64,000 bases of DNA, taken from the NCBI GenBank assembly GCA_016742095.1, contig JACVCJ010000001.1:62001-126000 (forward strand), written 5' to 3'. The DNA is from Bacteroidia bacterium. GTDB lineage: Bacteria; Bacteroidota; Bacteroidia; CAIKAF01. Under the pieces are notes generated by a model that made no database searches, was not told the DNA's origin, and was given only the letters and a program-made list of their open reading frames with translations. Made by a program: the position numbers and the translations under genes. Below are positions 43,536-52,815 of the stretch, piece by piece (within the stretch, counting starts at the first letter, position 1; every line of letters begins with the position of its first letter).

Positions 43536-44687
43536 TTATAATTTGCTGCGGAAAAGTACTTCGGCTTTGCCGCTTTTATCGGTGCGGTAAAATTCGAGCC
43601 AGACCTCGTTGCCGGGATAGATGTTTATTTCGGCATGGCCGCGGCCCGGGTACCCGAAATGAAGGCGTTTGTGCTTTACCACGTGCGATGATTCGGTGCC
43701 GGCACCGCTGGTTACGTAGTGCACCCCGTTTTTGGGTATGTATTGCAGCGAATGGTCGTGCCCGTTGAGGTAAATGGTGTTGGGATACTGCTCCATCACA
43801 CTTTCGAGGCGTTGCTGCAGTTGTTTGTAGCGTTTATTGGTAAGGTCCTGTATATAGCCGCTCTTGCGGAACAGCACGTAAATACTGCCCAGTACGGGCA
43901 GGGGGATCCAGAGTTTGCGGTTGAACTCGCGCAGGGGAAAAAAGTGTGCCGTTACCGGGAATTTACCGCCGTGCGGACCCTGGCTTTCCATCGGGTGATG
44001 CGCGGCCACGATCACTTTTTTGCCGGCATTTTTGCGCATCAGGTTCTCGAACTCGTTCAGGAACAGGTTATCGCTGCCGTAGGGGCAGATGCCGGTGTCG
44101 GGCTTGGCGTAGGGGTGCAGCCACCACTGGGTATTCAGTATGATCATGGTGATGCCGGAGTCCAGCGGTATCTCCTGGGGGCCGGGGCAGGCGTCTTCCG
44201 GGTAAAAAACGGAAGCGTTCTGCATTTTTTCCTCGATGTACTTTTCTTCTTCACGTGCCCGGATGTAGCCGTTTACGTGGCCCTCGTCCCAGTCGTGGTT
44301 ACCGGGAACGAATATGGTGCGGCCGGCAAAACTGTCGGCAATGGCGATCTGGGCGTCCAGGTGGGCCTCGAATTCTTTGCGGCGGCCTTCGCTGGGGTGC
44401 GGCAGTCCGGCCGGGTAAATGTTATCGCCGAGGAAAATAAGCATGGAGTTGCTTCCGGCTGCGGCCAGGCGGTGGCGCAGAGTGCCGAAATTACTGTCCA
44501 TACGCAGGGTGTCGGGATCGCCGGCATCGCCGAGGGCAAAAATAGTGTATTCGGGTCTGGCCTGCGGCAGGCTCAGCTGCTGCCAGCTGCCGTCGGTGCT
44601 ATGGTTATAGATAGGGCGGGGACCCGCGCATGAAAAAAGAGCCGGCAAAATTCCGGCTCCCAGTAACATAATCAGGTATTTTCTCAT
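43536..44687 (-). CDS. Calcineurin-like metallophosphoesterase, lipoprotein
   Basis: A 383-residue protein with a signal sequence and lipobox (ILPALFSCAGP). The metallophosphoesterase motifs appear in order: ALGDAGDPD (D-x-H variant without the His), IFLGDNIYPAG (GDxx), VPGNHDWD (GNHD), VVAAHHPMES and LNGHDHSLQ (GHxH). The first motif, GDAGD rather than GDxHG, is usual for purple-acid-like members. It is probably a surface or periplasmic phosphatase. Its ATG overlaps the TGA of the small lipoprotein gene (ATGA), indicating coupling. Confidence 0.92.
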   Translation of the reverse strand: MRKYLIMLLGAGILPALFSCAGPRPIYNHSTDGSWQQLSLPQARPEYTIFALGDAGDPDTLRMDSNFGTLRHRLAAAGSNSMLIFLGDNIYPAGLPHPSEGRRKEFEAHLDAQIAIADSFAGRTIFVPGNHDWDEGHVNGYIRAREEEKYIEEKMQNASVFYPEDACPGPQEIPLDSGITMIILNTQWWLHPYAKPDTGICPYGSDNLFLNEFENLMRKNAGKKVIVAAHHPMESQGPHGGKFPVTAHFFPLREFNRKLWIPLPVLGSIYVLFRKSGYIQDLTNKRYKQLQQRLESVMEQYPNTIYLNGHDHSLQYIPKNGVHYVTSGAGTESSHVVKHKRLHFGYPGRGHAEINIYPGNEVWLEFYRTDKSGKAEVLFRSKL

Positions 44688-44902
44688 TTTATACGGTCTT
44701 CAATATGGCCATCGTTGGCCTCACAAACATCTCTCCAGTTGTAAAAGTAGTTGGTGGAATAAATGGGATCGTCGGTACACAGGGTGCCGCCCACTTCTCC
44801 GTTGTCGTTGCGTATGCAGTCATAGCAACGTGTCTGGCAGGATGCCAGCAGGCCTGTGGTCAGTACAGAAAGAACAAGAATAAAAAGAGAAGGCGTTTTC
44901 AT
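44684..44902 (-). CDS. Small Cys-rich lipoprotein
   Basis: A 72-residue protein. Signal peptide and lipobox (GLLASC). The mature part has five Cys (SCQTRCYDCIRND, GTLCTDD, RDVCEAND) that could bind metal or form disulfides. Start overlaps the fabI stop (TAATG) and its own stop overlaps the phosphoesterase start (ATGA), so it is wedged between the two genes by translational coupling. No family recognised. Confidence 0.75.
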   Translation of the reverse strand: MKTPSLFILVLSVLTTGLLASCQTRCYDCIRNDNGEVGGTLCTDDPIYSTNYFYNWRDVCEANDGHIEDRIK

Positions 44903-45717
44903 TATTTTTCCGAGAATTGAGTCACGATCTCCGGGGCTATGCCCATCTGGCTGAAACCTCCGTCGTGGTACAGGTTTTGCATGGTAATCATACGCGAAAG
45001 GTCGCTGAACATGAACACGCAGAAGTTGGCGCAGGCTTCCGAAGAGGCGTTGCCGAGCGGAGAGAGCATATCTGCATAGTCGAAGAAAGCGTCAAAGCCG
45101 CCTACACCGCTACCTGCCGTAGTTTTGGTAGGCGATTGTGAAATGGTGTTCACGCGCACTTTCGATTTTTTACCATAGTGGTAACCCCATCCGCGGGCAA
45201 TACTTTCCAGCAGGCTTTTGGCATCGGCCATATCGCCGTAATCCGGGAAAATACGCTGGGCCGCGATGTAAGATAATGCCAGGAAACTGCCCCAGTCGTT
45301 CACGGCATCGAGTTTATAGGCGGTCTGTATCATTTTGTGCAGGGATACCGCCGAAATATCGTAGGTCTTCTGAAGAAAATCGTAGTTGAGATCGGTATAG
45401 GGTTTACCTTTGCGCACGTTGGGCGACATACCGATGGAATGCAGCACAAAGTCGAGCTTTCCGCCCAGGTGGTCCATACTGTCGGTATACAGTTTTTCCA
45501 GGTCTTCCAGGCTGGTGGCATCCGCAGGGATCACAATGGTGTTACACTGTTCGGCCAGTTTCTGGATGGCGCCCATACGCATAGCCACAGGGGCATTGGT
45601 GAGGGTGATCTTTGCACCTTGTTCCACGGCTTTTACGGCCACTTTCCAGGCAATTGAATTTTCGTCTAACGCTCCGGTTATAATTCCTCTTTTCCCTTCT
45701 AATAAGTTTTGCAGCAT
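44902..45717 (-). CDS. fabI: Enoyl-[acyl-carrier-protein] reductase FabI
   Basis: NADH-dependent reductase that ends each fatty-acid elongation cycle. A 271-residue SDR-type FabI. The N-terminal cofactor loop is KRGIITGALDENSIAWKVA. The catalytic pair Tyr-x6-Lys occurs as YGDMADAK. The family motifs LHSIGMSPN and SPLGNASSEACANFCVFMFSD are also present. A -7 element is seen upstream (45738-45745). Confidence 0.96.
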   Translation of the reverse strand: MLQNLLEGKRGIITGALDENSIAWKVAVKAVEQGAKITLTNAPVAMRMGAIQKLAEQCNTIVIPADATSLEDLEKLYTDSMDHLGGKLDFVLHSIGMSPNVRKGKPYTDLNYDFLQKTYDISAVSLHKMIQTAYKLDAVNDWGSFLALSYIAAQRIFPDYGDMADAKSLLESIARGWGYHYGKKSKVRVNTISQSPTKTTAGSGVGGFDAFFDYADMLSPLGNASSEACANFCVFMFSDLSRMITMQNLYHDGGFSQMGIAPEIVTQFSEK

Positions 45718-45737
45718 GTTCTAAGGTTTATGTGCTG

Positions 45738-45745
45738 CAAACTTA
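45738..45745 (-). promoter_or_regulatory. -7 element of the fabI promoter
   Basis: TAAGTTTG on the minus strand matches TAnnTTTG and lies 21 bases upstream of the fabI ATG. It would head the fabI-lipoprotein-phosphoesterase-dapA-ydcF run. No -33 box was confirmed. Confidence 0.45.
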
Positions 45746-45782
45746 ACATTTTTTTTCATGCCGGGTGTTGAAGTTCAGGCAG

Positions 45783-45808
45783 AAAAAAAGCCCCCGCCAT
45801 GCAGGGGC
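45783..45808 (-). terminator. Terminator of the hypothetical lipoprotein gene at 45844
   Basis: Minus strand: GGCCCCTGC pairs with the G+C-rich GCGGGGGC, followed by TTTTTTT. It lies 36 bases after the stop. Confidence 0.8.
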
Positions 45809-45843
45809 CGTTGTTATGAGAACAGGATGTGGTGATGTTTTTT

Positions 45844-46305
45844 TCAGGGCTGTACATCGCTGAAATTGCCGTTGCTCAGTTCCAGGTCGCTGCTGCCGTC
45901 GTTCACCGTACCGCTGAAGGTACCCGACCAGCCGCCGCTGCCCGCCGTAAGCAGTTTGAGCGTACCCGATACGCCCTGGGTGTTCACCGCGCTGCCGTTA
46001 TTGTTCACGAAATACTGGAAGGTGGCCGAGCCGGCGCTGCCCTGGCCGGAGGTAAACGCATAATCGCCTTCGGAGGTGCCGTAGATATCGATCTCGATAT
46101 TGCGGTAATTATTGCCGCTGCCTTCTTCCCAGTACAGACGGTTACGGTTATCGGGCAGGGTCTTGCGCACAGCCTGTACCGAAACGGTATTGCCGGCGAG
46201 GGTAAAGCAGAGGTTGCCGCCGTTGCAGGACGCGGCTTTTTCTTTGTTGCAGGATGCCGCCGCAAAGACGAGCAGGGGCAGCAGGATAAGAGAGAGCTTT
46301 TTCAT
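45844..46305 (-). CDS. Hypothetical lipoprotein
   Basis: A 153-residue protein with a signal sequence and lipobox (AAASC). The mature chain is rich in Gly, Ser, Asn and Thr with beta-strand character (SCNGGNLCFTLAGNTVSVQA, YRNIEIDIYGTSEG, GVSGTLKLLTAG, GTFSGTVNDGSSDLELSNG), resembling small Bacteroidota surface lipoproteins, but no family is recognised. It is isolated between fabI and the porin gene, with its own terminator. The 207 bases upstream (46306-46512) hold only short hairpins, including ATGCAG-TATT-CTGCAT near 46356. Confidence 0.7.
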   Translation of the reverse strand: MKKLSLILLPLLVFAAASCNKEKAASCNGGNLCFTLAGNTVSVQAVRKTLPDNRNRLYWEEGSGNNYRNIEIDIYGTSEGDYAFTSGQGSAGSATFQYFVNNNGSAVNTQGVSGTLKLLTAGSGGWSGTFSGTVNDGSSDLELSNGNFSDVQP

Positions 46306-46512
46306 TGTTTTTTAGGCAAACATAGGCTGCTTTGTGCATGACCGTACTCACGCAAATGCAGTATTCTGCATAAAAAAGCCCCCGCAGTTAACCACAGAGG
46401 CTGTAGAAATCTTGTTATCCGCTCAATACCTGGTTTAAAGTGGTACTGTAGCCTTTTTAGTGACCGGAAAATATAGAAACGGGTAGCGGCGCTATATAAA
46501 CGGCAGCCGGTC

Positions 46513-48498
46513 TTAGTTGAACAGTCCCCAGCTGATGCCTACGCGGAACTGTCTGTCGGGCATGGGCATGCCTTTGGCCACGAAATATTCGCTGCGGGCC
46601 GGGAACCCCTGGTTGATGTGGCTGGCGATGAAGAAGGCCCGGAAACGTTTGATGCGGATGTTCACATTTACGTCGATATAGGGATAATTGCCGATCATGG
46701 CGCCGTTCTGCAGGTACCAGTGGCCGGTGGCCGGCATATAGGCATAGCCCTGGAAACCGAGCGCATAATATACATCGAACCCGATCTGGGCCTGCAGGCG
46801 TTTTTTGAAGAGTTTGTTCTCGTAGTAAAAATTACTCCGGAAAAAGAGAGGCGGTACGCGTATCCAGTCGCGGTCGGTGCGCTGGTGCATCACAAAATTG
46901 TTGAAGTGGAAATTGCGGGCAAAGGTAAGGTCGTATTTCAGCCATACGTTGTACCCGCTGATGGCGGCCGGAGCCTGTACGGGAACGGCCGTGGTATCGT
47001 AATAAATGAAATTGCCCAGTGTATAGGCCGAGCCCCCGACCGACAGACCCCAGCGGGGGAAAACGGCCGTGAAATTGAGTTGCAGGGTACGGGTCTTGGC
47101 AAAATTGTTGTTCCAGATAAACTGGTTGCTGTACATGGTTTGCTGCAGGAACGCCGGTTCGGCCAGGCGGAACAGTACACCGGGTATCAGCTGTACGATC
47201 TTGGGACGGCCTTTGCGTCCGGCGCCCACACTCAGGTCGGCCTTCAGCTGCATATCGTTCTGGTTGTAGCCCAGCGGAAAATAATCGAAGCGGGCCCGCA
47301 GCCGGAAGACCTCCCCGAATTCGAAATCGAGGTTCGAGAACAGGTTTACATTGTAGGTGGTGGTAAAGAGCGTATCCTGTTTTACGTCCAGGTAGCTGGC
47401 CTGTACGCCGGCCGAAATACTGTTAAAACTGCCCTTGTTGCGGAAGGGGTAAAAGGAGAACTCAACATTTCCCGAAAAATTCCGGTGATAAATGCGGTAA
47501 AACGTGCGGCTGGCATCGAAATAATAATTCTGGTAAAAGTTGTCCTGGGCCAGGGTAGAATCGATATAACGGTAGCGTTCCACCCGGAAAATAAAGCGGT
47601 TGCTCACCCGGAAAAAAGGAATGCTCACTTCGGGAGAGGCGCTGTCGGTACGGAAGGTACGCGTGCCGATGTTAAAACCCTGGAAAAGGTCCAGGTCATA
47701 GGTCTGTGCCTGGTTCTGTGCCGAAGTAAGGTTCATGGGGTACTGTTCCTTGCGGTCGAGCGCTACGACCGGGTTCCCGAGGGAATCGAGCTGCTGGCGG
47801 TTTTTAAAATCCACCAGGGGAGAAAGTCCGCCGTTCTCGTACATCCGCTGGTTGTTGAACGAGAAGGAACCTACCAGGAAGTATTTACTGGCCGGTGAAA
47901 AGTAGGTGCTGAAGGCCCGTACATTGGTAAGACCGTTCCACATATGCTGATAAAAGCCTACGGCCGTGATTCTCCGGAAATCGAAGCCGATCTGTACCGA
48001 GGGCGAGATACGCTGGGTATGCAGAATGTTCAGTACCTGTTCCAGGCGCCGGTCTTCCTTGGGCAGACCGGTATTGGCAAAGTTATAGGCCGCTTCGGTA
48101 TAGGGCCGTAGTGTGCGGTAGTAGCGGGCATTGCGCCCGTTGAACTCGTAAAAGGCAAAATTGGGCCGTCCCAGGTTGAAGCCGCTGAGCGTATCGGGCT
48201 GAAAAAGGATGGGATACACCGGCCGGCCGGGATTATCGGTCACGGGGTATTTGTAGTACTGCAGGGCAGGGTGCCAGAGCTGCAGATCGCGCAGGGTACT
48301 GTCCTTGCGGATGAGGCGCTGCTGGGCCAGCACAAACAGGCGGTAATTGTCCAGCGTATAGCATTCGGTCGTGTCGCGCAGCAGTCGCAGGCTGTCTGCC
48401 CGTGTCATTTTCTGCTTCGGTACCGGGACCTTCTGTTTCTGGGCATATGCGCCCAACATCAGGAAAAGAAAAAATGCTATGGCCGTTAATTTCTTCAA
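46513..48498 (-). CDS. Putative porin (Bacteroidota family), outer-membrane beta-barrel
   Basis: About 661 residues from a TTG at 48496-48498, giving a compact signal peptide KKLTAIAFFLFLMLGAYA. The mature protein alternates aromatic and polar residues as in a barrel, ending in the outer-membrane signature RQFRVGISWGLFN with a terminal Phe-Asn pair. Bacteroidota relatives are annotated as putative porin. A TTG 9 bases further upstream (48507) lies inside the predicted -7 box, so it is rejected. Expected in the outer membrane; solute unknown. Confidence 0.85.
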   Translation of the reverse strand: MKKLTAIAFFLFLMLGAYAQKQKVPVPKQKMTRADSLRLLRDTTECYTLDNYRLFVLAQQRLIRKDSTLRDLQLWHPALQYYKYPVTDNPGRPVYPILFQPDTLSGFNLGRPNFAFYEFNGRNARYYRTLRPYTEAAYNFANTGLPKEDRRLEQVLNILHTQRISPSVQIGFDFRRITAVGFYQHMWNGLTNVRAFSTYFSPASKYFLVGSFSFNNQRMYENGGLSPLVDFKNRQQLDSLGNPVVALDRKEQYPMNLTSAQNQAQTYDLDLFQGFNIGTRTFRTDSASPEVSIPFFRVSNRFIFRVERYRYIDSTLAQDNFYQNYYFDASRTFYRIYHRNFSGNVEFSFYPFRNKGSFNSISAGVQASYLDVKQDTLFTTTYNVNLFSNLDFEFGEVFRLRARFDYFPLGYNQNDMQLKADLSVGAGRKGRPKIVQLIPGVLFRLAEPAFLQQTMYSNQFIWNNNFAKTRTLQLNFTAVFPRWGLSVGGSAYTLGNFIYYDTTAVPVQAPAAISGYNVWLKYDLTFARNFHFNNFVMHQRTDRDWIRVPPLFFRSNFYYENKLFKKRLQAQIGFDVYYALGFQGYAYMPATGHWYLQNGAMIGNYPYIDVNVNIRIKRFRAFFIASHINQGFPARSEYFVAKGMPMPDRQFRVGISWGLFN

Positions 48499-48504
48499 TG
48501 CGTG

Positions 48505-48512
48505 CAAAAGTA
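48505..48512 (-). promoter_or_regulatory. -7 element of the porin promoter
   Basis: TACTTTTG on the minus strand, matching TAnnTTTG, ends seven bases before the preferred TTG start (48498). The transcript would start near the initiation codon. Confidence 0.45.
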
Positions 48513-48601
48513 CACTTTGTTTTTAAAACTGGGTTCAAACCTCTCCTAAACCCGAAAACCTGAAATATATTGTAGGTTTGTGGTCATAAATTCTGATAAC
48601 G

Positions 48602-49183
48602 ATGATGGAACTGGTGCTGGCTACGAACAACCCGAAAAAGGTAACGGAAATACGGGCCCGCTGGGGCAATGATGCAGTGCGGCTGTTTACCCTGCAGGAA
48701 GCGGGAATTACCGGAGAACTGCCCGAAACGCATGAGACCCTGCGCGAAAACGCCCTGGAGAAGGCACAATATGTATACGAAAGGACCGGTAAATGGTCCC
48801 TGGGCGATGATTCGGGACTGGAGATCGAAGCCCTGGACGGACGTCCCGGCGTATACAGTGCCCGTTATGCCGGCGAACACGGCAACGCCGAGGCCAACAT
48901 GCAGAAAGTACTTTCTGAAATGGAAGGTGTCAGCAACCGCCGGGCTTCCTTTAAGACCGTGCTGGCCCTCGAGACCGGGGACGTGAGTTATTTCTTTGAA
49001 GGAGAGATACAGGGCATGATCATCCCTGAAAAAAGAGGTACGGGCGGGTTTGGCTACGATCCCATTTTTGTACCCGATGGCTATACCCAAACCTTTGCCG
49101 AAATGGACCCGGAGGAAAAAAATGCCATCAGTCACCGCTCCCTGGCCGTAGACAAACTGCTTGAATTTTTAAAGAACAGCTGA
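48602..49183 (+). CDS. rdgB: XTP/dITP diphosphatase (RdgB/HAM1)
   Basis: Hydrolyses non-canonical dITP and XTP to stop their incorporation. A 193-residue Maf/HAM1 fold enzyme: LVLATNNPKKVTEI at the N-terminus, LPETHETLRENALEKA, the metal and base site WSLGDDSGLEIEALDGRPGV and the TGGFGYDPIFVPDGYTQTFAEM motif with SHRSLAVDKL. The start may be 48602 or the adjacent Met (48605). The methyltransferase ATG follows immediately after its stop (one base). Confidence 0.95.
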   Translation: MMELVLATNNPKKVTEIRARWGNDAVRLFTLQEAGITGELPETHETLRENALEKAQYVYERTGKWSLGDDSGLEIEALDGRPGVYSARYAGEHGNAEANMQKVLSEMEGVSNRRASFKTVLALETGDVSYFFEGEIQGMIIPEKRGTGGFGYDPIFVPDGYTQTFAEMDPEEKNAISHRSLAVDKLLEFLKNS

Positions 49184-49184
49184 T

Positions 49185-49832
49185 ATGGAATTTATCGACG
49201 AAGCTATACAACACTATGCCGATGCCATGACCGAGCCCGAAACGGAACTGCTGGCCTCGCTCAACCGCGAAACGCACATGAAGGTGATGCAACCCCGGAT
49301 GCTCAGCGGGCATTTCCAGGGTCGCCTGCTTTCCATGCTCAGTCATATGCTGCAGCCCAAACGCATCCTGGAGATCGGTACCTATACCGGCTATTCGGCG
49401 CTCTGCCTGGCCGAGGGACTGGCCGAGGACGGAGAGCTGCATACCATCGACATCAATGCAGAACAGGAAAAGCGCATCCGCAGCTATTTTGAACGCAGTC
49501 CGCGGGCAGGGTCGCTGCACCTGCACATCGGCAATGCCCTCGAAATTATTCCCGGCCTGCAGGCGCCTTTCGATATCGTGTTCATCGATGCCGATAAAAG
49601 CAATTACCTGAATTATTTTAACCTGGTAGCCGATAAAATGGTGCCGGGCGGACTCATTATTGCCGATAACGTACTCTGGAGCGGTAAAATTCTGGACGAA
49701 AAGGAACGCACAAAGGACAAAGACACGGCGGCCCTGCACGAATTCAACACCCGGGTCTCTGCCGACCCGCGTTTTCAGCCGGTTCTGCTGCCCGTGCGCG
49801 ACGGCCTGATGCTGCTGCGCAGGAAACGCTGA
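49185..49832 (+). CDS. Class I SAM-dependent O-methyltransferase
   Basis: A 215-residue methyltransferase of the caffeoyl-CoA/catechol O-methyltransferase-like family (Methyltransf_3). SAM-binding motif I: ILEIGTYTGYSALCLAEGL, then LHTIDINAEQ, FDIVFIDADKSNYLNYF with the metal-binding Asp residues, and IIADNVLWSG. Substrate unknown; Bacteroidota genomes commonly carry one such gene with no defined role. It is in a plus-strand run after rdgB. Confidence 0.9.
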   Translation: MEFIDEAIQHYADAMTEPETELLASLNRETHMKVMQPRMLSGHFQGRLLSMLSHMLQPKRILEIGTYTGYSALCLAEGLAEDGELHTIDINAEQEKRIRSYFERSPRAGSLHLHIGNALEIIPGLQAPFDIVFIDADKSNYLNYFNLVADKMVPGGLIIADNVLWSGKILDEKERTKDKDTAALHEFNTRVSADPRFQPVLLPVRDGLMLLRRKR

Positions 49833-49963
49833 GGCCTGAAAATGCGGCCCGTCGGGGAAAGCATCCGCAACGCTTTTAGGAATAAGGTATTGGAGAAACC
49901 GCTTCATAAAAAGTTGGTCACTCTCAAAAATTCTTAGTAAGATTGTCGAATTATTTCATCGCA

Positions 49964-51373
49964 ATGAGTGATAAGCAGCGTACATTAAAACAACATTTTT
50001 CACTGTCAGGACAAGGGCTTCATACGGGTGCTTCCGTTACCATACGGTTCAACCCCGCCGCGGTAAATACCGGCATCGTGTTTAAACGTACCGATCTGGA
50101 AAACCAGCCCGAAATTAAAGCAAGGGTCGAGTTTGTGACCGATACAATGCGTGGTACCACTCTGGGTATCAACGATGTAAAAGTGCATACTGTGGAACAT
50201 GCCCTTTCTGCCCTGGTAGGTTGTGGTGTAGATAACGTACTCATTGAACTCGACGGCCCCGAAGTACCCATCCTGGACGGCAGCGCCCAGCCTTTTACGG
50301 CCGCTATACTGGAGGCCGGAACCGAAGAACAGGCTGCCGACCGCGATGTATTTGTAATTACGGAGCCCATCCGCTATAAAGATCCCGAAACGGGTTCGGA
50401 ACTGGTGGCCCTGCCTTCGGATGCATACGAAATTACCACCATTGTGGATTTCCGTTCCGTTGCCCTGCCCACACAGTACGCTTCGTTCACTTTTGGTAAA
50501 GACGATTACGCCTCAGAAATTGCCCGCTGCCGTACCTTTACCTTCCTGCACGAGCTGGAAATGCTGATGAAGCACAACCTGATACAGGGCGGCGACCTGA
50601 GCAATGCCATCGTTTTTGCCGAGCGCATGATCGACGAGGACATACTCAGAGCCCTGCGCGAGCGCTTTAACCTGCCGGAGCACGATATTTCGGCCGGCCG
50701 CATGATCAATACCGAACCCCTGCGTTACGAGAACGAACCGGCCCGCCACAAACTGCTCGACGTGATCGGAGACCTGGCCCTGGCCGGCGTACATATCAAA
50801 GGTCATATCCTGGCCACCAAGCCCGGTCATAAGGTAAACACCGCATTTGCCCGCCTCATTGCCGACGAGGTAAAAAAACACCGCAATGCCAACCAGATGC
50901 CGGCCATCGACCTGAACAAGAAACCACTTTACGACATATACGATATTCTTAAGATCCTTCCGCACCGTTTTCCGTTCCTGCTGGTCGACAAGATCCTGGA
51001 AATGAACGAACAACGTGTGGTGGGTGTGAAGAACGTAACCATGAACGAACCGTTTTTTACGGGTCACTTCCCCGGGAACCCGGTCATGCCCGGCGTTATG
51101 ATGATCGAATCCATAGCGCAGGTAGGCGGGATCCTTGTAATGAACACCCTTGACAATCCGTCTGACTACACGCCGTATTTTATCAAGGTAGATAATGTGA
51201 AATTCAAGCGTAAGGTATCGCCCGGCGACACACTGGTATTCTTTGTGGAACTGGTTACACCGATCCGACGCGGCATCTGCCATATGCGCGGAGTAGGTTA
51301 TGTGGACGGAAAACCCGTGATGGAGGGCGAAATGATGGCCCAGATAGTTAAAAACGACACCACAAACATCTAA
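49964..51373 (+). CDS. lpxC/fabZ: Bifunctional UDP-3-O-acyl-GlcNAc deacetylase / 3-hydroxyacyl-ACP dehydratase (LpxC-FabZ fusion)
   Basis: A 469-residue fusion, start MSDKQRTLKQHFSLSG. An upstream Met at 49943 is possible. The LpxC half (about residues 10-300) has the Zn ligand region VHTVEHALSALVGCGVDN, LDGPEVPILDGSA and the HKLLDVIGDLALAG site. It catalyses the committed step of lipid A synthesis. The FabZ half (about 325-465) has ILKILPHRFPFLLVD and the catalytic HFPGNPVMPGVMMIE with His and Glu. Such fusions are known in Bacteroidota. The lpxA ATG follows after three bases, so LpxC, FabZ and LpxA activities are co-expressed. Confidence 0.97.
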   Translation: MSDKQRTLKQHFSLSGQGLHTGASVTIRFNPAAVNTGIVFKRTDLENQPEIKARVEFVTDTMRGTTLGINDVKVHTVEHALSALVGCGVDNVLIELDGPEVPILDGSAQPFTAAILEAGTEEQAADRDVFVITEPIRYKDPETGSELVALPSDAYEITTIVDFRSVALPTQYASFTFGKDDYASEIARCRTFTFLHELEMLMKHNLIQGGDLSNAIVFAERMIDEDILRALRERFNLPEHDISAGRMINTEPLRYENEPARHKLLDVIGDLALAGVHIKGHILATKPGHKVNTAFARLIADEVKKHRNANQMPAIDLNKKPLYDIYDILKILPHRFPFLLVDKILEMNEQRVVGVKNVTMNEPFFTGHFPGNPVMPGVMMIESIAQVGGILVMNTLDNPSDYTPYFIKVDNVKFKRKVSPGDTLVFFVELVTPIRRGICHMRGVGYVDGKPVMEGEMMAQIVKNDTTNI

Positions 51374-51376
51374 GGA

Positions 51377-52174
51377 ATGATTCAACCGCTTTCATTTATC
51401 GATCCGTCGGCTAAAATCGGAGCCAATGTGATAATCGACCCTTTTACCGTGATTCATAAAAATGTGGAGATCGGTGACGGCACCTGGATCGGGAGCAATG
51501 TAACCATTATGGAAGGGGCCCGGATCGGCAAGAACTGCAAGATTTTCCCGGGCGCCGTGCTTTCGGCCATTCCACAGGACCTGAAATACCAGGGCGAAGA
51601 TACCACGGTTGAGATCGGCGATAATACCACCATCCGCGAGTTTGTGACCATAAACCGCGGTACAAGCGATAAATGGAAGACCGTTGTGGGCGCCAACTGC
51701 CTGGTGATGGCCTACTGCCATATTGCACACGATTGTATTGTGGGTAATCACTGCATCCTGGCCAACGGCGTTACCCTGGCCGGGCATATCCTGGTGGGCG
51801 ATTATGCCAATATCGGCGGACTTACCGCTGTGCAGCAGTTCGTACACATCGGGCAGCACACTTATATTGCCGGGGGCTCCCTGGTGCGCAAGGACATTCC
51901 GCCCTATGTAAAGGCCGCCCACGAACCCATTACCTATATGGGCATCAACAGTGTAGGCCTGCGCCGCCGCGGTATGAGCGCCGAAAAGATAAACGAGATA
52001 CAGGACATTTACCGCACCATCTACCTGCGCAACAAGAACCTGAGCCAGGCCCTCGAGATGATCGAGACCGAAATGAAGCCTACGCCGGAACGCGACGAGA
52101 TACTGCTCTTCATCACCCGCAGCAAAAAGGGTATCATGAAACGCGGCGGCAGCGACAACGGATCGGAGTTTTAA
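51377..52174 (+). CDS. lpxA: UDP-N-acetylglucosamine acyltransferase
   Basis: First lipid A step, transferring a 3-hydroxyacyl chain to UDP-GlcNAc. A 265-residue left-handed beta-helix with hexapeptide repeats (IGANVIIDPFTVIHKNVEI, IGDGTWIGSNVTIMEGARIG), the LpxA motif YCHIAHDCIVGNHCIL with the catalytic His, and an LpxA-type C-terminal helical domain (YMGINSVGLRRRGMS). Two bases upstream of the ABC ATPase start. Confidence 0.96.
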   Translation: MIQPLSFIDPSAKIGANVIIDPFTVIHKNVEIGDGTWIGSNVTIMEGARIGKNCKIFPGAVLSAIPQDLKYQGEDTTVEIGDNTTIREFVTINRGTSDKWKTVVGANCLVMAYCHIAHDCIVGNHCILANGVTLAGHILVGDYANIGGLTAVQQFVHIGQHTYIAGGSLVRKDIPPYVKAAHEPITYMGINSVGLRRRGMSAEKINEIQDIYRTIYLRNKNLSQALEMIETEMKPTPERDEILLFITRSKKGIMKRGGSDNGSEF

Positions 52175-52176
52175 AC

Positions 52177-52800
52177 ATGGAGATCCGGCTCGAAAATATC
52201 TCCAAACGATTTGGAAACACACGGATTGCCACAGACCTGTCCCTGAATATCGCCTCCGGCGAACGCTGGCATATTGCCGGACCCAATGGCCGCGGCAAAT
52301 CCACCCTCATGCAGATCATTGCCGGCTATGTAACGCCGGATAAAGGTAAAATACACTACCTGGATGCCGGCAAACCCGTAAAGATCGATCAGCTCTATAA
52401 ACACATCAGTTTAAGTACGCCTTATACCGACCTCATCGGCGATTTTACCCTGGCCGAACAGCTCAGCTTTCACGTTGGCTTTAAGCAGGCCCTGTATGCC
52501 CCGGCCGAAGTGGAACAGTGGCTGGAACGGGCGGGACTCACTGCCGTAAAGAACCGCAATATCGCGCAGTTCTCCTCGGGCATGAAACAGAAGCTGAAAC
52601 TGATACTTACGCTTTGCAGCAAAGCAGACATCATCTTCCTGGACGAACCCTGCTCGAACCTCGATGCCGACGGACGACAGTTTTATGCCGAACTGGCGCA
52701 GCACCGCATGCAAACGCAAGCTACCTGGCTGGTATGTTCCAATAACATCCCGGAAGAACATTTCTTCTGCACGCGTACGCTCGATCTGGGTACGCTCTGA
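52177..52800 (+). CDS. ABC transporter ATP-binding protein
   Basis: A 207-residue nucleotide-binding domain with Walker A GPNGRGKSTLM, a modified signature FSSGMKQKLKL and Walker B IIFLDEPCSNLD. No membrane domain is fused and no permease is adjacent; a separate permease or a non-transport role is possible. It directly follows lpxA, so envelope-related export is a guess. No terminator seen after the stop; it converges on the T9SS gene at 52816. Confidence 0.9.
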   Translation: MEIRLENISKRFGNTRIATDLSLNIASGERWHIAGPNGRGKSTLMQIIAGYVTPDKGKIHYLDAGKPVKIDQLYKHISLSTPYTDLIGDFTLAEQLSFHVGFKQALYAPAEVEQWLERAGLTAVKNRNIAQFSSGMKQKLKLILTLCSKADIIFLDEPCSNLDADGRQFYAELAQHRMQTQATWLVCSNNIPEEHFFCTRTLDLGTL

Positions 52801-52815
52801 AAATAAAAAACGATC

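Noticed and set aside
46350-46402. Additional terminator for the porin gene
   Set aside because: ATGCAG/CTGCAT and GCCTC/GGGGC stems exist, but they lie over 100 bases past the stop with weak pairing, so they are not listed as a terminator.
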